Shown here: one piece after another, positions 9,617 to 19,153 of the stretch | Layout: each line of letters opens with the position of its first letter | How positions within the stretch are numbered: the first letter of the stretch is position 1 | Assembly: GCF_037176765.1 (NCBI RefSeq) | Contig: NC_090024.1 | Coordinates: forward strand, 193,436,278-193,500,277 | Origin: Anolis sagrei | Taxonomy: Eukaryota; Chordata; Lepidosauria; Squamata; Anolidae | Length of the DNA: 64,000 bases | Reading direction: 5' to 3' | The notes under the pieces: generated by a model | Databases searched by the model: none | What the model saw: the letters and a program-made list of their open reading frames with translations, nothing else | Told to the model about the DNA's origin: nothing | Translations under genes and position numbers: made by a program

Positions 9617-10471
9617 ATGGGATTAAGTATGTCAGTTCCGCAGCTGAGGCATGCACAAGAACTGTACAGGTTGTTAAGACAGGCAGGGTATTTTGAAGTA
9701 AATCAGGGCCAGGTAGAAGATTTACTTGGAGAAATCAGGTATCATTGTTTATGGTATCCAGAACAAGGTTCATTGATCCCATCGGATTGGGTCAGAATAG
9801 GTCAAACCTTTCATGAAAAACCCCAGGGGACAATTCAACAATTATTGATGTGGAAGCAATGTTGTGAAACAATCACTCTCCTGGGAGTGACAGATAATTG
9901 CCCACCCGTGGCTCCGGTTGCGAATCAACCTCTCCCAACTCAGATCATAAATCCTCTTTTTACCCCGCTCGAGATGGGACATTCACAGCTAGCCCTCCCT
10001 ATCCTGCCTTCATGTGTCTTTGCTTTTGAATCATTCCCCGTCGATCCAAATCTCCCCTCTACTTCTCTTGAAAATAAACAGCCAAGTCTTGAGAAGTTGT
10101 TACAGCCCCAGCCACTGAGAGACATGATTCCTCAGACCATTCAGAATGCTGGGGGCCGAGAAAACATAACCGCAACCCTTCCTGACATGACAAGATTCGG
10201 GGAAGCTATATCCTCGACTGAGCACATTCAAAACACAACAGCCATGATTCCAGATCTAATTTATGGCTCCGACACATTCACTAAGACAGCTGGCCAACCG
10301 GAGCTCCCAACAATGACATTTGATCCTGCTTTTCCATACATTCAGTGGGCTCCCGAAATCCAAACATTTAAACAGTCTGACATTGATCACCAAACAATCA
10401 TCAATATCATAATTCACCTCCCAGATTTTGAGTCTGAAAAGACACATGCTTTTGCAGGGGGAGTTACATAA
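9617..10471 (+). CDS. Gag-like reading frame of the LTR fossil
   Basis: 284 codons beginning MGLSMS, a typical retroviral N-myristoylation start, followed by a matrix-like block with CLWYPEQG and DWVRIG. This resembles betaretroviral matrix domains. The later part is proline/threonine-rich with no recognised capsid. It is treated as part of a fossil element and no function is implied. Confidence 0.6.
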   Translation: MGLSMSVPQLRHAQELYRLLRQAGYFEVNQGQVEDLLGEIRYHCLWYPEQGSLIPSDWVRIGQTFHEKPQGTIQQLLMWKQCCETITLLGVTDNCPPVAPVANQPLPTQIINPLFTPLEMGHSQLALPILPSCVFAFESFPVDPNLPSTSLENKQPSLEKLLQPQPLRDMIPQTIQNAGGRENITATLPDMTRFGEAISSTEHIQNTTAMIPDLIYGSDTFTKTAGQPELPTMTFDPAFPYIQWAPEIQTFKQSDIDHQTIINIIIHLPDFESEKTHAFAGGVT

Positions 10472-10499
10472 ATAAACAGTCCCTATACCACATCTGGGC

Positions 10500-13400
10500 A
10501 GACCGTCAGGTCGCAAATTCCTTACTTTTCTTAATACATCATTGATAAGACAGTTTAACGACCCCTATCCCATTCCCATAGTTTCAATCGGCACTAGCTA
10601 AGATACGGCTGTGTCGGTGTGATTTTTTAACAACCCCTCTCTCCAAAAGACAACATTAAAGCATTTCCATTCAGCAAAACATAAAGCTCCCGTGTATACT
10701 GTCATTAAATTTCTTACAAAATGGTTTTCAAAATGAACTTCTGTTCAATCAAAAGTTCCAGAATTAATACATACACAATATACAGTTAAGGATCAATAGA
10801 GAATCCTCATTCTTTTTAAAGAGTGTTTTGATAAAAAAGCTTTCTAAGTTTTATCTTTGATAAAGATAGACAATACACAGTCCTCTAAAAATTGTCAAAT
10901 TTCATCTCCTTTAATGCTAAACAATATTGATTAGTTATAAGATATAATGGGAGCCACTACAACTCTTTAAGATAGTTCTTTATGTTATACTAACCCTCAA
11001 CTGAGAGATTGTTTGAGATTATTTTCATTTATTATTGCTATTTCATAGCTATAATTTTACTCATTGTTATTGTTTCATAATTATAAGTTTTCTACTGTCA
11101 TAAATTATGATATACATGTCTAATATGATTTTCTGAGATTGATTTTCATTTGCTTAATCAAATTTGATACACATACCCATATACAACAATTTAAATACTG
11201 ATAAAGTTGGTGTTGATTTCATAATCAAGAGTTGTGCTTCTTAAAATCTATAGTTCACAACTAAAACACATTCTAAACTCCACCAACAATAAAATTAAAC
11301 CAAACTTGACACACAAAACTTCAAGTCCCTTTCATTTTAAAGGGTCAATTATATATAAGACTCAAATTACACTACATTCAACTCACACTTCTTCCTAAAT
11401 TTTAATCACACCTAAACGATTACATGCTTGGTTTCCATGCCTTTCATCTGATACTTACAGATAAATCAGCTTCACAAAAACACGCTTCTTACAAAACATT
11501 GGTTAATAAAACATGCTTACATGATAACATATCTTGCTATATTATTAGTCATATTACACTTTAGACATTCAGTTTAAAATTGAGTTTATTAAGTCTACAA
11601 ATCATAGCTTTGTTTGATGTTCCTCTTCCTTTCCTAAAAAGACCACACTTTCCCCCCCTCCATATCAAACACAACATGCTAAAATCAACACTCACTTCTT
11701 ACAGACAGACACACACCCCTATTCGTTACCCACATTTAAAAATTAACAAAACGATACTCAAAACCAGACATTCATTGCTTTATTCACACATTGATATCTA
11801 CCTTACAAGACACTAAAATCCATAAAACAAAAAATCTCTCCCTCTCTCTCTCTCTGAGAGACCAAAGCCAACACACGCTGCTCAAAAAGGAGGGCCATAC
11901 ATTCCACAAGCCGTGCAAGACACGGCCAGACTCTAAAATCTGATCATACACACACACACACCAACGTTGCCTCCCTCCTCCCTTTCTGTCTGTGTTAAAA
12001 TAATTTTTTTGATTCATGATTGTTTACCTTTTGATTTATGCTTGATTAATCTGTTTTATGCTTTTAATTTGTCTCTTTTATACAATATTATAAGATGTTT
12101 TTAAATATGCTTTCATTCTGCTTTCATGCCTAATACTTAAAAACTACAATTCCCTTCCTTACACACCGATGCCCACTCTATACTATGCTGGTCAAAGACC
12201 ATAATAAATCATTAATTGATTGATTAATAGCTACCACAATCCTTCCTCTACAACAAAACACAGCCCTATAAAAGTCATGCCTTTTCATCTTCAAACTACA
12301 AAACCTATTATCCATTTCTCATTACACACTCACTAAAGTTTTTCAACAGCTTTACTGTTGATCATTGCCTCACTCATCCACATATATTTCAACAGATTAA
12401 AACCACTTACCCATAACATTGCTCAAAATACATTCCCTAAAGATTTTAATACAACATTTTCTGCCTTGGTCAAAGACACATTCTCTAGTTACATTTAATT
12501 AACCCCTCACAAAACAAGACACACCAACATATTCTCAACCACTTTCTTTATACCTTTACATTCATGAGGGTCCCTCCTACAATAAAAACTACCATCAAAC
12601 CCTCTTATTACAACGCTACGCTTACAACGTTCTGCTCTTCCTACACATCTTTAACATTCCATACGATGGCCACACAAAACAAAATTGCTGAGCGTTCAAA
12701 TCATACCTCTATAAAACCATCTGCTTCTTCTCACACACAAAGAGAAGGGGGAGTCACCCCCTAGCCTCTTCGCTGCTCTTCTCCTTTCGCTTTCCAAAGG
12801 CTTTCCCAATGGCCTTCCTATACGTGTTATTTACCATTAATCATTTGAATTTAATTTTATCTGATTCTTCTTTCGTTACCAGGATCCAGAAGCATTTCCC
12901 TCTCCCTACCCCCTTCTACTCCCTTTGATACAGGTTGCCAGATCCGGAGTGAAAAGACCCAGCTCCCCTCATCGCCTAAAGTCAAAGATACTGCTGTGAC
13001 GGGTCGATTTGAGTTAAAGTCATAGAGTCAAGGAGTTAAAGGAGACCTCGTGGGCCATCCAGTCCAACCCCCTGCCAAGAACCAAGAGTTCCTGCTTCAA
13101 CTGTCATAAACCTATGAACTTTAACAAACACAACTTGCTTTTTGACAACATTGTTTAAACACACATTCTCTGTCATTAACTTCTTAAATCAAGCGCTTTG
13201 GGTTCCTGTTCGCTACATTTGCCTCTAAAAAGATGACGTGACACCAAGGCCTTCAAAATCCCATTCACCTTCCAGTCTATTCTATGTGTTGTTTCAAATC
13301 TCACAAATAACTTCAACAAAATACTTATGCATGTTGTTTTTTAATGACTTAGCTTAACATTTTAAACAAAACACTGTACCTGCTTGGTAAAACTTTTATT

Positions 13401-13711
13401 ATCCAATTTGTTTACTCTACACAACTATTGATGGTTATATAATAATCTGCTACTGCTACATTTGCCCATTATTATAAGCTTCTTGCTAGCCTCACGCTCT
13501 GCTGACCTTTCCCCTCCACCTCAAAGTGATATCCTAATACATGACCTGACTTCCTGTCGACTACAAAAAACAGTTCAAATTGCTTTACTATTGACTGGCT
13601 GTTTGATCATATGCTGCTACATTCAATACATCCCATCCCTGTGACAGCTTTACCAGCCACGGCCCTTACAAGCCCCTCCTAAACATGATGTCCTTTATAC
13701 GTACAAATTGT
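10500..13711. other. G-poor internal part of the LTR element
   Basis: I recognise no coding domain. Sampled 60-base lines (11281, 11341, 11401, 12241, 12301) hold only 2, 4, 7, 3 and 4 G, while C is common. A CR1 tail piece lies at about 13020-13100 and short CT/AC runs near 11838 and 11948. Confidence 0.6.
13020..13100 (-). mobile_element. CR1 3'-tail fragment inside the LTR element
   Basis: gggccatccagtccaacccc and the preceding catagagtcaaggag match the CR1 3' end in reverse. It lies between the two LTRs. Confidence 0.55.
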
Positions 13712-13734
13712 TAAAAAAACAAAAAAGGGGGAGA

Positions 13735-14208
13735 TGAAGGAGTGATGTGAAGGAGTGATGACATTATTATGTCCCATTAAAGTGACAATGCGCCTCTGGA
13801 CTATTTTTGGCACACCATTTTAGTCTGGACGCCCATTGACAAATTCCAGACCCCTGACACTAATGCTTCACACCATTTTGGCCAAGTATACAGGACATCA
13901 TGACATAGGACTAAAGACAGGCCATACTCCCCAGATACATACACTGTTCCTACCCCACTGACCATGTATGGACATTACCCTTGAAGACAGGAAGGATGAC
14001 ATCGCCTGTAGCTGACCTCACCTGTAGATTACCTCACCCTTAAGAGTCCAACCAATCGCTTGACAGTTATGTAATCCCCCACTGTTGCTATGCAGACTTT
14101 GCTGAAGAGCACCAAAACCTATATAGGCTGTGCTTAGACAACAATAAAAGGTCATCATCATTCACTTCTACACCCTGCCTCCCGCCTGGTCATTATCTCG
14201 TTTCAACA
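13735..14208 (+). repeat. 3' LTR
   Basis: Same length and ends as the 5' LTR (9031-9504), with two differences by eye. It is preceded by the purine-rich tract and followed by the atggaa duplication. Confidence 0.9.
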
Positions 14209-14437
14209 ATGGAACCTAGTGTCTTTGGGGCAGTTAGGTCCTTTTGAGACAGGTTTACTACATGCAAAAGATAAAAACAATACTATACATATATTTGTTA
14301 AAATTCTATAAAACAGGGCCACAACAATTGTACAGTCATACCAAAATCATTTGCAGTTTGCTTAAAAATATTTTCAGAAATGGAAATATTCTTCCATTGT
14401 GGTTGCTGTTTGCCATCAAGTTGACATTGGCACGGGT

Positions 14438-14634
14438 TGCATCTACACTGTAGAATTCATACCATTTGGCACCACTGTAATTGGTGCCAAATTGTCATGG
14501 CTCAAGGCTATATAATCCTGGGAGTTGAACTTTGGCAGAAAAACCTCAAGACCTTGTAACATGACTTCTCTGACATTGAACCCTGACAGTTAAAGTGGAG
14601 TCAAACTGCATTATTTCTACAGTGTAGATGTACC
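14438..14634. mobile_element. MITE, 'tgcatctacactgtag' family
   Basis: The ends gcatctacactgtagaattc and tttctacagtgtagatgtac are inverted repeats. Inside are tggcaccactgtaa and agtggagtcaaactgcatt. It is the best-preserved copy of this family in the window. Confidence 0.75.
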
Positions 14635-14765
14635 CTTAATCTCAACTCAATGAAGAAGTGACCTCTAAGAACCACAGTTTTCAACTGCCTGACTCAGCTC
14701 TTGAACATTCAATCCAGCTATAGGGTGGTATTCCCTTTGCCTACTGCTATCTACTTTAGTGAATG

Positions 14766-14882
14766 TGATCATCTTTTCCAATGAGTCATGTCATCTCATG
14801 ACATGTCCAAAATGAAACAGACACATTTTAGTCATCTTGGCTTCCAATAAGAGTTTCTTCCTGGGAATATATAAATAAACAT
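14766..14882 (-). mobile_element. BovB (RTE) LINE fragment
   Basis: Minus-strand translation gives a HFGHVMR-like block, as in the C-terminal part of BovB ORF2; the plus strand has gtgatcatcttttccaatga and agtcatcttggcttcc. Decayed. Confidence 0.45.
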
Positions 14883-15399
14883 TTATAATCTTGAAGATGA
14901 GCAGGAAATTGTTGAGGTTTCTTGTTATTGTGCACAATAATGAGACAAATAAAGATTTGCATCCCTAATTTGAGGTTGTCAATAAAGAACCAATAGAATT
15001 TCTAACTGACCATTTTCCTATCCAGAGTTTAATGCGAAGAGCCTTCCGTGCCACAAAATCATTGAGAGAACTGACTTGCAGGGGACTTCCAAATCTTTAA
15101 TTGTGGTTTTGTAGCAGCAACCAAAAGTAAACCTGGGCAGCTTTAAGTGATTCATTGAAGGGGCACTGACTGGAAATCAGACAGTTAATATGTTTGCCCA
15201 AAGACATAGGATAGGACATCTTTTCTAAAGCTAATGTGATCTGGGTCTGATCTTAAGTTTAAGGGAGTAACCTACCTGGAAACTCTATGTAGACCATCTG
15301 GAGGTTCATGAAAGAAGAAACTGAGAAACATAAATGTATGAACAGCCATTTATTTAATCATACCCAGGAATGTAGCAAAGAAAATCCTATGACAAGCAT
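14883..15399. other. No gene or recognised repeat
   Basis: Nothing recognisable on either strand. Confidence 0.4.
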
Positions 15400-15525
15400 G
15401 ACAACTGTTCTCCTCCAGATGTTTTGTACTTCAGCTTCCAGAAATCCCAGCCAGTTTACCAGCTGTTAGGAATTGTGGGAACTGAAGTCCAAAATATCTA
15501 GAGGAGCACAGTTTTGAGAAACTTT
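15400..15525. mobile_element. Palindromic hAT-type MITE, variant
   Basis: The inverted halves are gttctcctccagatgttttg and aaaatatctagaggagcac, with cttccagaaatcccagccag in the centre. It is a relative of the copies at 560 and 53699. Confidence 0.6.
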
Positions 15526-16137
15526 GTGTTAAATGAACTTGGAGGCACATAAGAACAGAAACACTTAATTGTAATTCAGTTTGTGTAGCTGAAAAGAGAG
15601 GAGTTGAATTTTTAAAGGTGCAATTCCATCTATTTGTTTGGCTTGGAATGATCATGACATTTAACTATTTCATGAAAGCACCCTTTGAGCATTCATTTTC
15701 TGCATTGCCTGCATAATTCAAATGTAAAATATAAAAACAAAGGACAACAATTCACAAAGCAGGTGCATCTGCCTGTAAAATTATTTAAGGACATACTGAA
15801 TAGTAGTTAGAAATATGGACATTTTAAAGGCTGAAAAGATAATGAATCCCAAATCAGAAAGGTAATTACTTGCAAAGTAATATGAATTTAATTTTTGGAC
15901 TCAAACTAAAGCCCACCTGCATGGATCTGGCTCCGACCCCTCAACAGGTGTTTGCTATTCAACCACAAGTAGCCTAGAATGACCACTTGAAAAGGTATCA
16001 TTTTGTAGAGTCCTGTATGCACATGCTTGCATTGAGTAAAGTTATATCACCACTGCAGAGAAGGATATGTTTACCAATGAAACTGAAATCAGAACACATT
16101 TCCCTTGCATAGTCATAAATCATTCTTACTACTTCAT
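15526..16137. other. No gene or recognised repeat
   Basis: AT-rich and featureless by eye. Confidence 0.4.
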
Positions 16138-16306
16138 AACAGTAGAGAAAAAATCCACTTAAAATGCGGTTTCTGCCTCCTGGAGAATTCTGGGGTTTGT
16201 AATTTAGTGAGGCTGTTAAAGGCTCCCCTCTAAACTACAAACCCCAGAATTCTGCAGGAGACAGAATCTGGACTTTAAGTGGATTTTTTATCTAGTGTGA
16301 TGAGGC
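16138..16306. mobile_element. Palindromic MITE (gagaaaaaatccacttaaa family)
   Basis: The left arm gagaaaaaatccacttaaa and the right arm tttaagtggattttttatc are inverted, as are tctggggtttgtaa and ctacaaaccccagaattc. Non-coding foldback element. Confidence 0.75.
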
Positions 16307-17051
16307 TTTCAGGTATCCATGTGGTGCTATTTAGTGTTTTTCATGCAATTAGGTATACCTCTCACACAAAATTTTATCTAGTCTGGCAACACTTAGTCAG
16401 ATTCAGTGGTTAGCCTAGAAGTATTAACATTGGTCTTAAAGACAGGGGATACTATGGAAGTTGTCAAAAGAATTCTCTCATTGCTTCACATATTGTGTTT
16501 ACACACACCTCTCAGTTATCTACCTAGCTTTCTTATATTGCCCACTAATTGGGGCTTTATCTTTATAACAAATAGTTCCTTCTGAACTCCTGATCAGCAG
16601 TAAACATGGATAAAATGGTTTCTGTATTGGTGTGGAATTCATCTTTTTAGAGAAAGAACATGAGAAATAGATGAAGAAACCAACTATTAACATTTTATTA
16701 TTTCCGCAGGCAAACCTCCTCAAATACAGGAAAAGCTTGGGGTACTTTCATACTGTGGTTTACAGGTTTATATGAGCAAGTGAGCATTTTCCATAACTTG
16801 CCAGTTGCATTTGATTTAAGTGATATTTCTTTTTAACTGCTGACAGGCCAATACATGGTTAAAGTATTCCACACAGCCATGAATGTACTTTCAAATGAAT
16901 GTACTTTCAAAAACTGAGCTGAAAGATTTTGGTAACATCAAGCAGGAAATTTTAAGACAGTGGAAGGAAGCACTGTGTTGAAAAAAATGAGAAACTTGCT
17001 ATTAGCTCATCAGTGATGTCTTAAGAAATTATTGGTGTGGTTCATGGTTAT
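16307..17051. other. No gene or recognised repeat
   Basis: Contains a short direct repeat (gaatgtactttcaaa at about 16881 and 16897). No coding or RNA feature seen. Confidence 0.4.
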
Positions 17052-17380
17052 GGAGGCCCCTGGCAGCTCAGCGGGTTAAACTGCTGAGCTACTGAACTTG
17101 CGGACCAAAAGGTTAGAGGTTCGAATCCGGGGAGAGGGTGAGCTCCCGCTGTTAGCCCCAGTTTTCACCAACCTAGCAGTTCAAAAACGTACAAATGTGA
17201 GTACATCAGTAGGTACCGCTTCTGCAGGAAGGTAAAAGCACTCCATGCAGTCATGCTGGCCACATGACGTAGGAGGTGTCTATGGGCAACATTGGCTCCT
17301 CGGCTTAGAAATGGAGATCAACACAACCCCCCAGAGTCAGAAATGACTAGACTTAATGTCAAGGGGAAACCTTTTCCTTT
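17052..17380 (+). mobile_element. Sauria-type SINE, full length
   Basis: tRNA-like head ggcccctggcagctcagcg with a B box ggttcgaatcc, then the body (aggtaccgcttctgcagga, tccatgcagtcatgctgg) and the BovB-like 3' end (gactagacttaatgtc, then aaacctttt). The flanks tatggttatg and tatggttgtg suggest an imperfect target duplication. It is probably mobilised by BovB-type reverse transcriptase, as known for this SINE. Confidence 0.85.
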
Positions 17381-17714
17381 TTATGGTTGTGCTACAAATG
17401 GTTATTCTTTGATATTGTATATTGTATAAGTTTCCCAAAGCTCAGTAGATCATATAAATTATTACAGAATTTCAGCAGAATATGAATATATTACAGAAGT
17501 GAACCTTTAATACATTTTAAAAATACAGCCACCTCCTATTCAGTGCAATATGTCATGGTCAAGGTCAAAAGTGGTTATCTGGAGAAGGCATCTGGAAATA
17601 AAAATTCAAATCCTGTTTCTAGCACATAAACACACAGCACATAAAGCTTTACATTTTGTTTTTTTTTCCCTTTCCACACCTTATTCTTAGAATATATACC
17701 CTAAAGCACTAGTT

Positions 17715-17971
17715 CCTTTCTGATCTTGAAAACTAAGCAGGACCAATGCTACTTAGGATTTGAATGGGAGATCATTAATGAATACCAGGCACTGTGGGAT
17801 ATATTTCAGAGAAAATCATCTCTGAGGCCTCATCTACACTGCCATGTGATGCAGTTTCATAATGCAGTTTAACTGCATTTAAGCCAGTATAGATATGATC
17901 TGAATATTCCTTGCCAAAGAAAACCTGTGAAATTCATGTGGTTGCTATGAGTTGACTATTGACTTAAAGGT

Positions 17972-18002
<31 letters not shown>

Positions 18003-18050
18003 GACACACATATTAAAAGTTAACTTAAAGGCATACACACACACACATAT
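17715..18050 (+). mobile_element. 5S-rRNA-derived SINE with AC-rich tail, split by a MITE
   Basis: gatcttgaaaactaagcagg, then aatgggagatcattaatgaa and taccaggcactgtggg, follow 5S rRNA from its middle to its 3' end. The SINE body resumes at tattccttgccaaagaaaac and ends in (AC)n microsatellites (about 17971-18047). A MITE piece (17823-17906) lies between. Confidence 0.65.
17823..17906. mobile_element. MITE inside the 5S-derived SINE
   Basis: ggcctcatctacactgccat at the left and cagtatagatatgatct at the right are imperfect inverted ends. It interrupts the SINE between its 5S part and its tail. Confidence 0.5.
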
Positions 18051-18179
18051 TAACAGTTGCAAAAATAGTAATGTACCTTTTATTATACTTAAAACAGTGT
18101 AAACTGATATTCTGCTGCTACCTAGTGGCTAGATCCTGCCATGTCATCAAAACACATTTTACAAAACACAAAGCTAATT

Positions 18180-18391
18180 GTATTGTCGAAGGCTTTCATG
18201 GCCGGAATCACTCAGTTCTTGTGGGTTTTTTCGGGCTGTTTGTCCATGTTCTAGAGGCATTTCTCCTGACGTTTCGCCTGCATCTATGGCAAGCTTCCTC
18301 AGAGGATGAGGAAGCTTGCCATAGATGCAGGCGAAACGTCAGGAGAAATGCCTCTAGAACATGGCCATATAGCCCGAAAAAACCCACAAGA
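18180..18391. mobile_element. Palindromic Penelope-like insertion with 12-bp TSD
   Basis: Two arms of about 85 bp (to 18300, and from 18308) are reverse complements with only a few mismatches, around a 7-bp centre. Each arm holds the hammerhead-like segment gcaggcgaaacgtcagg or its complement. The left arm runs on about 35 bp further, to gtcgaaggctttcatgg, the 3' end of the repeat family. Perfect duplications acaaagctaatt lie at 18168-18179 and 18392-18403, so this is one insertion. Confidence 0.8.
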
Positions 18392-18403
18392 ACAAAGCTA
18401 ATT

Positions 18404-19017
18404 CTTCAGCTGTTGTAATTGCTTTAGGCTTTAGGGCTTCAATGGAGCAGCCTCCATGTCTCCTGCCTCATGTCTCATCACTGGGTGCCTTGTGCCTCTG
18501 CTTCATGCTCTTATCTGCTTTGGGAAATTGCTGTCCGCTTTGCTCTTGTCCAGTTTGAGGAACTTTGGGTTAGTTGAGTTTGTGTGCTTTTTTCCTGGTA
18601 TGTTTGGCTTGATGAAGAGAGGGGGAGAGAGAGATTAAGAGAGGGAGGGAGGCTGGAATGTGTACAATATGAAGAAAATGATTCTTCTGCCTTTTTGATT
18701 TGTGCTTCCTTTGTGCTTCTACCATTCTAAAGTTGATCTTTCTTTTTATTGTTCATGTAAATGTGTATTTATACATTATTTGTTATTTATAAAGTTCAGA
18801 CTCTTATTTAAAAACAAATAACAAAAAAATGGGGGGAATTTTCAGGTGGCTGGAATGGATTAATAGCATTTCAATGGGAAAATTCTCTTTAAGACAATAG
18901 TGATTTGACTGAAGAGTTCAGCCATGGAACAAATTAAACTCTTAATTCAAGGTATTGCTGTACACTAAAAATGGATTTGGGAGGGATAGCTAATAGACTG
19001 GATGATAGACTCAGAAT
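18404..19017. other. No gene or recognised repeat
   Basis: Nothing recognised. Its last part is the pre-insertion target region of the next L1. Confidence 0.4.
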
Positions 19018-19153
19018 CCAAAAAGACTTTAACAGGTTAGAAAGCTGGGTCAAAATTAATAAAAATGAATTTCAGCAGGGATAAATATAAGGTAAAGGTG
19101 TAGGATGGGTGACACCTGCCTTGAATACTGTACATATGAACACTTTCTTTTGT
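19018..19153. repeat. 136-bp direct repeat, left copy (L1 target duplication)
   Basis: Identical to 21072-21207 at an offset of 2054 bp. Flanking bases differ on both sides. It brackets the L1 exactly. Confidence 0.9.

Larger units (their letters stand above)
9031..14208 (+). mobile_element. Endogenous retrovirus-like LTR element (fossil), betaretrovirus-like
   Basis: It has two 474-bp LTRs starting TGAAGG and ending CAACA, a 6-bp target duplication atggaa (9025-9030 and 14209-14214), a primer-binding-like tggtgaccgacgacgtgat just after the 5' LTR, and a purine-rich tract (about 13712-13734) just before the 3' LTR. Only a Gag-like start is recognisable; no pol or env is seen in the remaining 3 kb. 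It is therefore broken or a non-autonomous derivative. The LTRs differ at two positions in 474, so insertion is young on an evolutionary scale. Confidence 0.9.
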
